From positions 16,236 through 80,235 of the forward strand of contig NZ_FUYC01000011.1 in the NCBI RefSeq assembly GCF_900167125.1: a stretch of 64,000 nucleotides of DNA. Reading direction: 5' to 3'. Position numbers and translations under genes: made by a program. Source of the stretch: Paucidesulfovibrio gracilis DSM 16080 (GTDB taxonomy: Bacteria > Desulfobacterota > Desulfovibrionia > Desulfovibrionales > Desulfovibrionaceae). Below, piece by piece: positions 48,708 through 57,812 of the stretch; position 1 is the first letter of the stretch; each line of letters begins with the position of its first letter. Under the pieces are notes generated by a model. That model did no database searches. It saw only the letters and a list, made by a program, of their open reading frames with translations, and was not told the DNA's origin.

Positions 48708-49214
48708 ATGAAAGATCGGCAGCGGCAGGTTATGGTCAGCGACGTGATGCTCGGAGCGGGGTATGTTTGCGTTCCCGCGGAGCCGTCACGCCTCTGCGCG
48801 GTCGTGGGAGCCGGAGCCGTGGTCACCATCTGGGACAGGCGGCGGGCCGTGGGTGGCATGACCCACTATGCCCGGCCATTTCGAGATCCCGGCGGTCCCT
48901 CCACGGCGATTTTCGCGGCACCGGCCATCGTGACCCTGGTCCGCATGTTGCTCAAGGGCGGTTCCAACGCCCCTGACCTGGAGGCGCACCTCTTTGGCGG
49001 GGCGGACAACCCCGAAGCCCCGGGCTATGCCTCGGGAATGGCCGAAGACAACGTCCGGGTCGGCCTGGAAATTTTGGAAAAGCTCCATGTCACCCGGGTG
49101 CAGAGGGACACCGGGGGACAGCGTGGGCGCAAGGTGGTTTTTCACACGGCCACGGGCGAGGTCATGCTCGCCAAGGTCGAGCGCATTCGGGGTACGGACT
49201 GGTATCCGCAATAA
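48708..49214 (+). CDS. CheD-like protein lacking the catalytic cysteine
   Basis: 168-aa protein with the CheD fold pattern but a replaced nucleophile. The segment VGAGAVVTIWD aligns without gaps to LGSCVAVVLLD of the intact CheD at 51.2 kb; the position of Cys27 is Gly36 here. The catalytic-type His in GGMTHYARP is kept. It therefore probably cannot deamidate receptors and may instead bind receptors or the CheX-type phosphatases. Other possible starts are a TTG nine codons upstream and an ATG eight codons downstream; none has a strong ribosome site. Second CheD in one cluster. Confidence 0.82.
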   Translation: MKDRQRQVMVSDVMLGAGYVCVPAEPSRLCAVVGAGAVVTIWDRRRAVGGMTHYARPFRDPGGPSTAIFAAPAIVTLVRMLLKGGSNAPDLEAHLFGGADNPEAPGYASGMAEDNVRVGLEILEKLHVTRVQRDTGGQRGRKVVFHTATGEVMLAKVERIRGTDWYPQ

Positions 49215-49258
49215 CCCGGACGAGCGACCACGCGGCGAACACAGACGAGGCGAGGGGC

Positions 49259-50086
49259 ATGTATCAACTCACGGACAAAGAATTCAGGGATCTTCGCGAG
49301 TTCATTTATGAATACGCGGGCATCAACCTCACGGATCAAAAACGCGCCCTGGTGGTGGGCCGGTTGCAAAAGGTCTTGACCCGTGAAGGCTTTAAAAATT
49401 TTGCCCAGTATTACGAGTATATAAAAAAGGATAAAACCGGCAAGGCCGTGGAAGAGCTGATCAACCGCATCTCCACGAACCACACCTTTTTCTTCCGGGA
49501 AAAATCCCACTTCGAATACCTGCACTCCGCGGTATTGCCCGAGCTGACCACCCGGCTCGCCGCCTCCGGACAAAAGGACTTCCGGCTCTGGTGCGCGGCC
49601 GCGGCCACGGGCGAGGAGCCGTACACCCTGGCCATGGTGCTGCGGGAGTTCTTTGGCTCGCAATACAACCAGTGGCAGGCGGGCATGCTGGCCACGGACA
49701 TTTCCACCCAGGCGCTGCAAACCGCCATCCGCGGCGTTTACCCGGACGAACGCATGACCCACACCCCGGTCAAACTACGCAACAAATATTTCCAAAAAAT
49801 CGGCCAGGACAAATGGGCCGTGAAGGACGCGCTCAAAAAGGACGTGCTCTATCGCCGCTTCAATCTCATGAGCGAACGGTGGCCGTTCCGGGGCCGCTTT
49901 CATGTGGTTTTCTGTCGCAACGTGATGATCTACTTCGACCAGGTCACACGGAACCGGCTGGCACAAATGTTTTACCAATTCATGCAACCCGGCGGGTACT
50001 TCTTCATTGGTCATTCGGAAACCCTGGGCCGCGAAAACTGCCCCTTCGAATACGTAATGCCCGCCGTGTATAAAAAGGTGGCCTGA
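49259..50086 (+). CDS. cheR: CheR chemoreceptor methyltransferase (cluster copy)
   Basis: 275-aa SAM-dependent methyltransferase: helical N-domain (LTDKEFRDLREFIYEYAGINL), STNHTFFFREKSHFEYL, SAM motif LWCAAAATGEEPYTLAM, LATDIS and FCRNVMIYFD. It adds methyl groups to receptor glutamates. CheR enzymes that dock on pentapeptides have a three-strand beta-subdomain; the DFGRY/DFGKY receptor tails suggest it docks there. It follows the CheD-like gene and precedes cheB by 4 nt. Confidence 0.94.
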   Translation: MYQLTDKEFRDLREFIYEYAGINLTDQKRALVVGRLQKVLTREGFKNFAQYYEYIKKDKTGKAVEELINRISTNHTFFFREKSHFEYLHSAVLPELTTRLAASGQKDFRLWCAAAATGEEPYTLAMVLREFFGSQYNQWQAGMLATDISTQALQTAIRGVYPDERMTHTPVKLRNKYFQKIGQDKWAVKDALKKDVLYRRFNLMSERWPFRGRFHVVFCRNVMIYFDQVTRNRLAQMFYQFMQPGGYFFIGHSETLGRENCPFEYVMPAVYKKVA

Positions 50087-50090
50087 CGCA

Positions 50091-51149
50091 ATGAGCAAAC
50101 GTGTGATCAAGGTTCTTGTGGTGGATGATTCCGCCCTGGTGCGCAACGTCCTGGAAAAAGGGCTTTCCATGGATCCGGGCATCGAGGTGGTGGGTACGGC
50201 CCCGGACCCGTATGCGGCGCGGGACAAAATCGTGCGCCTGCGGCCCGACGTGCTCACCCTGGATGTGGAAATGCCGCGCATGGACGGGCTGGAATTCCTC
50301 CGCAAACTCATGCCCCAATACCCTCTGCCCATCGTTATGGTCAGCTCCCTCACGGAGCGGGGCAAGCAGATTACCCTGGACTGCCTGGACGCGGGCGCTG
50401 TGGACTTCGTGACCAAGCCCACCTCGGACATGGCCGCCGGACTGAACAGCATGCTCACGGAGCTGCGCACCAAGGTCAAAATCGCCTCCACGGCCAATGT
50501 TTCCCACTGGAAGCACAAGCGGGCCGAGTTCAAGCCGCGCTCGGTCCAGGGCCGCGCCCTTGCAGGCACCACGGACAAGGTCATCGCCATCGGCGCATCC
50601 ACGGGCGGCACCGAAGCCATCCGCGAAGTGGTCACGGCCTTTCCCGTGCATACCCCGGGGGTGGTCATTGTGCAGCATATGCCCGCGGGGTTCACGCGCA
50701 TGTTTTCCGAGCGCATGAACACCCTCTGCCAGATGGAGGCCAAGGAAGCCGCGGACGGCGACCGCGTCATGCCGGGCCGCATCCTCATTGCCCCGGGGGG
50801 CATGCACATGCGATTGGTGCGCTCCGGCGGCATCTACCAGGTGCGCTGCCAGGCCGGGCCACTGGTGAACGGGCATTGCCCCTCAGTGGAGGAACTTTTC
50901 AAATCCGTGGCCGAACACGCCGGTGCCAATGCCGTGGGCGTGATGCTCACAGGCATGGGAGCGGACGGTGCCGACGCCATGAAAATCATGCGTGACGCCG
51001 GAGCCAGAACCCTGGCCCAGGACGAAGCCACCAGCGTGGTCTTCGGCATGCCCAAGGAGGCGTACACGCGCGGCGGAGCCGAACGACTGGTGCCGCTTGG
51101 TTCCATTGCCCAGGAAACGCTCAACCTGCTGTCCAAAAAAGGAGGATGA
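50091..51149 (+). CDS. cheB: CheB protein-glutamate methylesterase
   Basis: 352-aa enzyme with an N-terminal receiver (Asp58 in LDVEMPRMDG) and a C-terminal methylesterase/deamidase domain with the serine loop GASTGGTEAIREV, His in VQHMPAGFT and the Asp in TGMGADGADAM. It removes methyl groups or deamidates receptor glutamines when phosphorylated by CheA. It ends 3 nt before the intact cheD. Confidence 0.96.
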   Translation: MSKRVIKVLVVDDSALVRNVLEKGLSMDPGIEVVGTAPDPYAARDKIVRLRPDVLTLDVEMPRMDGLEFLRKLMPQYPLPIVMVSSLTERGKQITLDCLDAGAVDFVTKPTSDMAAGLNSMLTELRTKVKIASTANVSHWKHKRAEFKPRSVQGRALAGTTDKVIAIGASTGGTEAIREVVTAFPVHTPGVVIVQHMPAGFTRMFSERMNTLCQMEAKEAADGDRVMPGRILIAPGGMHMRLVRSGGIYQVRCQAGPLVNGHCPSVEELFKSVAEHAGANAVGVMLTGMGADGADAMKIMRDAGARTLAQDEATSVVFGMPKEAYTRGGAERLVPLGSIAQETLNLLSKKGG

Positions 51150-51152
51150 CGC

Positions 51153-51635
51153 GTGATCACGCTTGGAGTCGGAGACCATGGGGCTTCCAAAAAACCCGGA
51201 GAGGTCATCAAAACCTATGCGCTCGGTTCGTGCGTGGCCGTGGTTCTGCTGGACCCCAAGACCCGCACCGTGGGCATGGCCCACATTGCGCTGCCCGACT
51301 CCAGCATCCAGCCGGACCGGGCCAAGGAACGCCCGGCCTACTTCGCTGACACGGGCCTGCCCGTGCTCTTCAAGGCCATGGAAAAGCAAGGCGCCGCCAA
51401 AAACGGCCACGGCATGATTGTCAAATTGGCCGGGGGCGCCAAAGTTATGGACCATAACGAAGTGTTCAATATCGGCAAACGCAACGTGCTGGCGATAAAG
51501 AAAATATTGTGGCAGTATAAACTCGGTCCCGTTGCCGAGGACGTGGCCGGAAGCATCAGCCGCACCGTGTCCCTGGAAGTGGACACCGGAAGGGTGACCA
51601 TTTCCTCGGCAGGACGCGGTTCCTGGTATTTGTAG
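51153..51635 (+). CDS. cheD: Chemoreceptor glutamine deamidase CheD
   Basis: 160-aa CheD with the full catalytic set: Cys27 in ALGSCVAVVLLD and His44 in GMAHIALP. CheD deamidates receptor glutamines and exchanges with CheC/CheX-type phosphatases to tune adaptation. It starts with GTG after GGAGG, 3 nt past cheB, making a cheR-cheB-cheD unit. The second, Cys-less CheD-like protein lies 2 kb upstream. Confidence 0.93.
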   Translation: MITLGVGDHGASKKPGEVIKTYALGSCVAVVLLDPKTRTVGMAHIALPDSSIQPDRAKERPAYFADTGLPVLFKAMEKQGAAKNGHGMIVKLAGGAKVMDHNEVFNIGKRNVLAIKKILWQYKLGPVAEDVAGSISRTVSLEVDTGRVTISSAGRGSWYL

Positions 51636-51677
51636 AAAAGCGAGAAAAGAGGCAAAGGACACATTGGGGGAAATGAT

Positions 51678-52070
51678 ATGGAACGGGTGATCATTGCCGA
51701 CGACTCGGCCACCGCACGCATGGTGATACGCCGTTGCCTGGAAATCGCCGGCGTGACCGACGCGGAATTCCTGGAGGCGGCCAATGGGCTGGAAGCACTG
51801 GAGCTGCTGGAATGGGGTCCCCCGGATCTGTTGATTACGGATCTGACCATGCCCGTCATGGGCGGACTGGACCTGCTCAAGCGGCTCAAACAGGACGAAG
51901 AGTTCAGCGATGTTCCGGTGCTGGTCATCTCCAGCGCCAAGAACGCAGCCAATGAACAGGAAATGCTGGGACTGGGAGCCTTCGCCGTGTTGCCCAAGCC
52001 CGTGAACCCGGCCATGCTGGCCGACGCCCTCAAACCGCTGCTTCCGGATAAGGGAGGTGCCGCATGGTGA
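51678..52070 (+). CDS. CheY-like single-domain response regulator
   Basis: 130-aa receiver without an output domain: acidic pair in IIADDSATARM, phospho-acceptor Asp55 in LLITDLTMPVMGG, Ser in VISSAK and Lys in VLPKPVNPAML. It is probably the soluble phosphate carrier to the flagellar switch or another partner. Its stop overlaps the next gene, a CheX-like protein, which would suit dephosphorylation of this regulator. Confidence 0.9.
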   Translation: MERVIIADDSATARMVIRRCLEIAGVTDAEFLEAANGLEALELLEWGPPDLLITDLTMPVMGGLDLLKRLKQDEEFSDVPVLVISSAKNAANEQEMLGLGAFAVLPKPVNPAMLADALKPLLPDKGGAAW

Positions 52071-52483
52071 TGGACGTGAAGGAAGCCGTACACTCGGCCG
52101 TCAGCGCCACCATGGAGGAGATGTTTTTTCTTGAGCCGCAGGCCTCGGACTTTCTCTGGTCCAAGGTCCGCGTGCTGGAGCCATGCACCGGCTCGGTGAC
52201 CATGGCCTTTCCACGCACGCTGCTGATTCAGGCGGCGCACGGCCTGTTCGGCGAGCAGGAGCGCATCCGCGAACAGATGCTCTGGGATACCCTGGCTGAG
52301 GTGGTCAACACCGTGGCCGGACGCATCATGAGCAACCTCTTGCCGCCGGACTCCACATTCCGCCTCAGCGTGCCCGAAAGCGGCACGGGATGGCCCGCCA
52401 AAGACGGGGAACCCATCCTCTACATGACCGACGGCGGCGGCTTCGTGGTCATGACCGACGGTCTGGCGGACTGTTCCGAGTAA
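52064..52483 (+). CDS. CheX-like phosphatase, first copy
   Basis: 139-aa protein with the CheX/CheC fold pattern. The phosphatase helix EVVNTVAGRIMSNLL contains the conserved E-x-x-N pair. It should dephosphorylate a CheY-like receiver, most likely the overlapping upstream gene product. Start at the first of two in-frame ATGs, after GGGAGG. The C-terminal third is unusually Gly/Thr-rich (YMTDGGGFVVMTDG). Confidence 0.82.
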   Translation: MVMDVKEAVHSAVSATMEEMFFLEPQASDFLWSKVRVLEPCTGSVTMAFPRTLLIQAAHGLFGEQERIREQMLWDTLAEVVNTVAGRIMSNLLPPDSTFRLSVPESGTGWPAKDGEPILYMTDGGGFVVMTDGLADCSE

Positions 52484-52499
52484 CCCCGCAGGAGGGATC

Positions 52500-52970
52500 A
52501 TGAGTTCGGGCATGGACATGGAAATGGCAAAAGGCGTGGTCAAGGCGGCCCAGGACGTGCTTTCCACCATGGCAGGCATCGACGCGCAGCCAGGAGCGCC
52601 CTATCTAAAAAAGGGGCAGGTGGCCAAAGGGGATGTCACCGGCATCATCGGCATCACAGGCGACAAAACCGGCTCGCTTTCCATCTCCTTTGAAAAACCG
52701 TGTGCCGTTGCCGTGGTCAAAGGCATGCTCGGCCCGGATATTGAGGACATCCTCCGTGACGTCAAGGACGCGGTGGGCGAGATCACGAACATGATTTCCG
52801 GCCACACCCGCGCCGCCATGGACAAGCTGGGGCTGAACCTGCAAAGCGGCACCCCGTCCGTGGTCATGGGGGACAACCACACCATCCAGCACGTGACCAG
52901 CGCGCCCATCATGGCTGTGCCTTTCAGTACGCCGGATGGAGCCTTCACCGTGGAGTTCTGCGTGGAGTAG
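52500..52970 (+). CDS. CheX-like phosphatase, second copy
   Basis: 156-aa paralogue with E-x-x-N in [15 protein letters not shown] and a typical CheX beta-sheet ([33 protein letters not shown]). It lies 16 nt after the first copy and is followed 5 nt later by the hybrid kinase. With two CheX-like enzymes and several receivers, each may serve a different phospho-target. Confidence 0.85.
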   Translation: MSSGMDMEMAKGVVKAAQDVLSTMAGIDAQPGAPYLKKGQVAKGDVTGIIGITGDKTGSLSISFEKPCAVAVVKGMLGPDIEDILRDVKDAVGEITNMISGHTRAAMDKLGLNLQSGTPSVVMGDNHTIQHVTSAPIMAVPFSTPDGAFTVEFCVE

Positions 52971-52975
52971 CCAAT

Positions 52976-54973
52976 ATGTCCGAACGCATGCTGACCGAAC
53001 CCGATCCGCTCACTTCGGATCGCCCCGTGCACATCCTCCTGGTGGAGGATGAAAATTCCCACGCGGAATTGATCCGCGAGGCCTTTTCCCGCGAGGAAAA
53101 GCGCTTCGAACTGCAAGTGGCCGATACCGTGGGCAAGGCCCGCGACGCCCTGGATCAGGCCACGCCGGATCTGGTCATTGCGGACTGGCTGCTGCCCGAC
53201 GGCAACGGCATTGAAATCCTGCCGCCCAACCGCCGGGAAACGCGCTTTCCCGTGATCCTCATGACCAGCCAGGGCAACGAGCAGGTGGCCGTGGAAGCGC
53301 TCAAGGCCGGTGCGCTGGACTACGTGGTCAAATCCGCGGACACCTTCTTGGACATGCCCCACATTGCGCGGCGCGCCCTGCGGGAATACGCCCACCTGCG
53401 CCGCGGCCGCGAGGCCGAGGAACGCTTCCGGCAGATGGCCGAATCCATCAGCAGCGTGTTCTGGTTGGCCGCAGCCGACCACTTCATCTACCTCAGCCCC
53501 GCGTTCAGCGATATCTGGGGCGTACCCGTCGACGACGTGCTGGACAACCCCGAACAATTTTACGACATCATCCATCCCGATGACCGGGACAAGGTCCGCG
53601 AGGCCCAGCACAAAAGCCTGGGACCGGACGGTTCGGCCCAATCCGTGGACTACCGCATCATCCGGCCGGACGGCACTATCCGTTGGATTTCCGGCCACGG
53701 CTACCCCGTGCTCGCCCCAGGCAGCAAGGCCCGCGGAGCCGGCACGGCCGAAGACGTGACCGAACGCGTCATGCGCGAACAGGAGCTGGCCCGAGCCAAA
53801 GAAGCCGCGGAAGTGGCCGACCGCGCCAAAAGCCAGTTCCTGGCCAACATGAGCCACGAACTACGCACGCCCATCAACGGCATCGTAGGCATGACCGACC
53901 TGCTGCTGCGCACCGATCTGAACTCCGACCAACGCAAATTTCTGGAGATGTCCCGCGAGGCCTCTACCAAGCTGCTCAGCGTGGTGGAGGACATTCTCGA
54001 ACTTTCGAGCATCGAGGCCAAGACCATCCGCCTGGAGCGCCGCCCCTTCCGGCTGCACGAGCTGGTGCATTCCATCTGCGAAAACCGGCACACCGCCTTC
54101 CGGCTCAAGGACATCAATTTCTCCTGGGAAGTGGCCGACGATGTTCCGGACCGGGTGGAAGGCGATCCGACCCGGCTGGCCCAGGTACTCTCCAATCTGC
54201 TCTCCAATGCCGTGAAGTTCACGGAGCAGGGCGAGGTCAAGGTCCGTGTCTCCCTGGGCAGCCGCCACAACAGAAGCAACGGGACCGAAGGTCAGGGCGC
54301 GGTGGTGGTGCTCTTTACCGTGCAGGACACGGGCATCGGCATTGCCCCGGAAAAACAGCAGGAAATTTTTGAAAGTTTTACCCTGGCCGAAGACTGCATG
54401 ACCAAAGCCTACGGCGGGACCGGCCTGGGCCTTTCCATCGCCCGCCAACTGGTGGAAATTCTTGGTGGCCGCATCTGGCTGGAAAGCGCACCAAACGAAG
54501 GCAGCAGCTTCTCCTTTACCTCGGTGCTGCGGCTCCCCGGCACTCCCTCCGATTCCTCCAAGGATCAGGACACGGACGCCGCCCAGCGCCCCCTGACCAT
54601 CCTCTACGCTGAGGACGACGCCACCAACCGGTTCGTGGTGGCCCGCTACCTGGAAAAACAGGGCCACACCATCATCGAGGCCGAGGACGGCCAGCAGGCA
54701 TTGGACGCCCTGGCCCGCGGCGGCATCGACATGGTGCTCATGGATATCCAGATGCCCCTTGTCAACGGCCTGGAGGTGCTCGACATCCTGCGTCGGGGCG
54801 ACATCCGCGCCGTGGATCCCAATCTTCCGGTCATTGCCATCACCGCCTATGCCATGGAAAGCGAACGCGAGGACTTTCTTGAAAAAGGCATGGACGGCTA
54901 CCTGGCCAAGCCCTTTGAGGTGGAACACCTGCGCCAGACCATCGACCGGCTGCGCGTCAGAGTCGATTCCTGA
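52976..54973 (+). CDS. Hybrid sensor kinase REC-PAS-HisKA-HATPase-REC
   Basis: 665-aa cytoplasmic kinase: N-terminal receiver ([15 protein letters not shown], Asp in [12 protein letters not shown]), PAS domain (about 140-260), HisKA with [16 protein letters not shown], an HATPase domain ([30 protein letters not shown]) and a C-terminal receiver ([14 protein letters not shown], Asp in [12 protein letters not shown]). Both receivers keep their Asp, so the protein can pass or accept phosphate at each end. No membrane segment or output domain. It is the last gene of the cluster. Confidence 0.93.
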   Translation: MSERMLTEPDPLTSDRPVHILLVEDENSHAELIREAFSREEKRFELQVADTVGKARDALDQATPDLVIADWLLPDGNGIEILPPNRRETRFPVILMTSQGNEQVAVEALKAGALDYVVKSADTFLDMPHIARRALREYAHLRRGREAEERFRQMAESISSVFWLAAADHFIYLSPAFSDIWGVPVDDVLDNPEQFYDIIHPDDRDKVREAQHKSLGPDGSAQSVDYRIIRPDGTIRWISGHGYPVLAPGSKARGAGTAEDVTERVMREQELARAKEAAEVADRAKSQFLANMSHELRTPINGIVGMTDLLLRTDLNSDQRKFLEMSREASTKLLSVVEDILELSSIEAKTIRLERRPFRLHELVHSICENRHTAFRLKDINFSWEVADDVPDRVEGDPTRLAQVLSNLLSNAVKFTEQGEVKVRVSLGSRHNRSNGTEGQGAVVVLFTVQDTGIGIAPEKQQEIFESFTLAEDCMTKAYGGTGLGLSIARQLVEILGGRIWLESAPNEGSSFSFTSVLRLPGTPSDSSKDQDTDAAQRPLTILYAEDDATNRFVVARYLEKQGHTIIEAEDGQQALDALARGGIDMVLMDIQMPLVNGLEVLDILRRGDIRAVDPNLPVIAITAYAMESEREDFLEKGMDGYLAKPFEVEHLRQTIDRLRVRVDS

Positions 54974-55119
54974 CCGCGCGCCACCCAACCGACATGGCTC
55001 GTTTCTCTGCGGTCAATCAAGGCCGCCACGCTTCTCCTGTTGTATTTTTCTTTACCCCGACCCGTTAAGTTTTCGCCCCATTGCGCCGATACGACCAGTG
55101 AAGCAAGGAATACCCGGCA

Positions 55120-55899
55120 ATGCATATCAACGGCGCTCATATCAATCACTTCATCCTCCAGAACAGGGGAACCGGCGTGCGGCCTTCGGAAGTGGCCCAA
55201 TCGCTGAACACCCCGCGTAATCTGGGCGGTGCGCCGCGCATGCCCGATGCCGAGGCCGGTCAAAGCCGCGAGCAGACCTTTGCCAATGAAATCGCCCGCC
55301 GCGCCAAGGCGCACACCGATGCAAACGGCGCCCCCAAGGACACAGGCCCGTTGGCTTCGGCCCTGTCCAAGGCCATGGACCACCTGCGAGAAAACTATGG
55401 CGATGATGTGGCCACGGCCGCCGAAGGCATGGTCATGGGCGGTACGGCCGGGGGCATCACAGAAAAGAATCTGGGCGACAGCCTCACCAACGTACTACGC
55501 ATGGTGGACCGCAACTTCGGATTCGCCGCGGGCGACGCGACCATGGCGCAGTTCAACGGCTCGCTGAACACCGCCATCAACGAGTTCTTCGACAACGGTA
55601 AAACAGAACGCTTCCTGGCCTCAAAGCCGGGTCAGGGACTGAATCTCTCCGCGGTCAAGAGCGATCTCAACGCCAGAGTGCTGGCGGAAACCGACACCAA
55701 CAGCGCCAAGGGTTCCGACGGCATGGAGCAATTGCTCCGTTCCCTGCGCGAGGATCTGGAACAGACCCCGGAATCGCCGTCCGCCGGACAGCCCACCCGG
55801 GCAACCGATTCCCGGCGCAACATGGCCCTGAACAGCTATCTTATGGCCGCAACCGGCCAGGACACGCCCGGGCCGCAACTGCTCTCCACCACCATCTGA
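55120..55899 (+). CDS. Protein of unknown function
   Basis: 259-aa protein I do not recognise. It has a polar start (MHINGAHINHFILQ), no signal peptide or membrane helix, a predicted helical middle (residues about 45-190) with a glycine-rich GMVMGGTAGGITEK spot, and a low-complexity Pro/Thr/Ser tail ending AATGQDTPGPQLLSTTI. Codon use matches the neighbours and the ribosome site AAGGA is acceptable, so it is likely real. It may belong with the chemosensory cluster or be independent. Confidence 0.7.
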   Translation: MHINGAHINHFILQNRGTGVRPSEVAQSLNTPRNLGGAPRMPDAEAGQSREQTFANEIARRAKAHTDANGAPKDTGPLASALSKAMDHLRENYGDDVATAAEGMVMGGTAGGITEKNLGDSLTNVLRMVDRNFGFAAGDATMAQFNGSLNTAINEFFDNGKTERFLASKPGQGLNLSAVKSDLNARVLAETDTNSAKGSDGMEQLLRSLREDLEQTPESPSAGQPTRATDSRRNMALNSYLMAATGQDTPGPQLLSTTI

Positions 55900-56030
55900 C
55901 CGTTTCCCCTGATCGCCCTCCGCGTTGAACGCCGGCCGTCACCTGCATGGCCATGAAGCGGCAACTCTGTTTCCGCTGGTCAAACACGCTCCCGGCACAG
56001 CCCGCCGTGACGCGGCAGGCACAGGCACAA

Positions 56031-56082
56031 AAAAACGTTCCGCCCCATACGCATTCTTCCTGCGTAAAGGGCGAAACGTTTT
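56031..56082. terminator. Bidirectional terminator between two convergent genes
   Basis: A long stem with arms AAAACGTTcCGCCC (from 56031) and GGGCGaAACGTTTT (to 56082), interrupted by one mismatch and closed by an inner ACGCA/TGCGT helix. It has A-rich and T-rich ends on opposite sides, so it works for the unknown-function gene and the diguanylate cyclase, which converge here. Confidence 0.75.
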
Positions 56083-56119
56083 CGAGCCGATCCAACGGAC
56101 CGTTCGCTCTTGCGGTCTA

Positions 56120-57595
56120 TCAGCCCTCCTGGGCCACCCGGCTTTCGGTTTTGCACGTTCCTGCCGTGGCCACGGTGTTGCGCCCGTTGGCCTTGGCCAC
56201 ATACAGCGCCTGATCCGCCCGCAGCAGCAGGTCATTGTCCTGGTCCAGGCATCCCGGACTGATGGAAGAGACCCCGATGCTCACGGTCACGGTGATGGTC
56301 CGCCCCTGGAAACGGAAACGACGGCGACTGACGCGGCGACGAATCCGGTCGGCCAGCTTCCAGGCGTCCTCCTCCGAGGTATGCGGCAGCAGGAGCACAA
56401 ATTCCTCCCCGCCGAACCGGGACGCAATGTCGCAACTGCGCACGGACTCCCGCAACAACGCGCCCACCTCGCGGAGCACCATATCCCCGGCCGCATGGCC
56501 ATGGGTGTCGTTGATTTGCTTGAAATGATCCAAATCAAGCATCAACAGGGAGAGCTGACTCCCGTATCGCTGACTGCGTTTGAGTTCCAGGGCCAGCCGG
56601 TTGTCCAGGGTGTTGCGGTTGTGCAGCTTGGTCAGCCCGTCCCGGTCCGCACGGATCTTCACCTCGCGGTAGAGCCGGGCGTTGTTCAGGGCCAGGCCCA
56701 AGTGCCGGACCGCGGACTTGAGGGTCTGCACCTGATCCTTGGCCAGACGCACATCCCGCTCGCAAAGCAGAGCCAGGCAACCAAACTGTCCCTGGGGTCC
56801 GGCCAGGGGCAAAATCAAGGAACGTCCGGAATCCGGCGGCAAAGCAGCCCCACCGGCATCCATGCGTTCCACCTGGAATCCACCCACAGGCCCACCCTCG
56901 TGGCGCACTGTGGTTTCAAGCAAAAATTCCACCCAACGCTCCTCAAGCCCGTTGCCGAGCGAGCTGTCCAGCAGGAGTTCCACCTCGGCCTCGCCCGTAT
57001 CTGGATTGCGCTGCCAAAACGCGGCCTGCAACAGCTTTACGGGCAACAGTAAAGCCAGATCCTCCAAGGCGCGACTCAAAATCTCCGAGGGATCCAGGCT
57101 GGAAGAGGCATTGGTCAGGAAACGATTCAGGAACAACAACTGGTCGGTCTTGCGCTTAAGCAGTTCCCGCTCCAGAAAAATTTCCTCGGTCATGCTGTAG
57201 ATGTCCGAATAGAGGCTGGTGACCTCCTTGGCCCGGAAGAGCGCGTCCTGCACCTTGTGTCGGGTCAGGGGCATGTGCAGGGCCGTAAGGAACCCTTCCT
57301 CCAGCACGGCTTCCAGCTCCATCGGCTCGGTGTCCCGCTCCTGAAGCAGCACGCGCTGACAGTGGTCCAAGTCCTGCAAATCCTGGCGCAGACCGTCGGT
57401 CAGTTGCTGCCATGCACGCAGGGGGATCCAGGCCACTGCGGGCCGTTCCTCCCGAGCCATGTCCCGCAGCAGGCCGGAGCCTTCCGGGTAGTTCCGCAAG
57501 GCGAAACTCGGCCCCACGGCCTCCTGGATCCGGGCTGCTTCCGATTCGCTCAGGCCCAGTCCCCACATGGTTTCCGGTCCGACTTCCTGTTGCAT
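56120..57595 (-). CDS. Diguanylate cyclase with GAF-like sensor
   Basis: 491-aa protein making cyclic di-GMP. A poorly conserved N-terminal part (1-150) is followed by a GAF-like domain (about 165-320) and a GGDEF domain (about 335-480) with active motif RFGGEEF. The inhibitory I-site RSCD sits five residues before the GG, so product feedback is likely intact. No EAL domain or membrane segment. Start is the ATG after AAGGAGGCCAGACA; a longer frame lacks support. Divergent from the glycosyltransferase. Confidence 0.9.
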   Translation of the reverse strand: MQQEVGPETMWGLGLSESEAARIQEAVGPSFALRNYPEGSGLLRDMAREERPAVAWIPLRAWQQLTDGLRQDLQDLDHCQRVLLQERDTEPMELEAVLEEGFLTALHMPLTRHKVQDALFRAKEVTSLYSDIYSMTEEIFLERELLKRKTDQLLFLNRFLTNASSSLDPSEILSRALEDLALLLPVKLLQAAFWQRNPDTGEAEVELLLDSSLGNGLEERWVEFLLETTVRHEGGPVGGFQVERMDAGGAALPPDSGRSLILPLAGPQGQFGCLALLCERDVRLAKDQVQTLKSAVRHLGLALNNARLYREVKIRADRDGLTKLHNRNTLDNRLALELKRSQRYGSQLSLLMLDLDHFKQINDTHGHAAGDMVLREVGALLRESVRSCDIASRFGGEEFVLLLPHTSEEDAWKLADRIRRRVSRRRFRFQGRTITVTVSIGVSSISPGCLDQDNDLLLRADQALYVAKANGRNTVATAGTCKTESRVAQEG

Positions 57596-57812
57596 TGTCT
57601 GGCCTCCTTGAGCACAAGCAAAATATTCCCGTCTTAATTCATGCAAAATAAAGACCAATCCTCAGATGGCGACAACAATCCGGAATCCTGTGACAATAAT
57701 TTCCGGGGTCAAAATCGTGGCCGCGCTGTGGCAGGGCAATACCAGCCGCGTCAAAATGCGGACCCCGGCCCGCGGGTTTGACAAAACCATGCAAAACGGA
57801 TTCATTCCTGAA

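Noticed and set aside
57778..57806. TTGACA as a promoter inside the glycosyltransferase 5' region
   Set aside because: The -35 is perfect but the -10 at 17 nt (TTCATT) is poor; not enough to list, although it would agree with the downstream start chosen.
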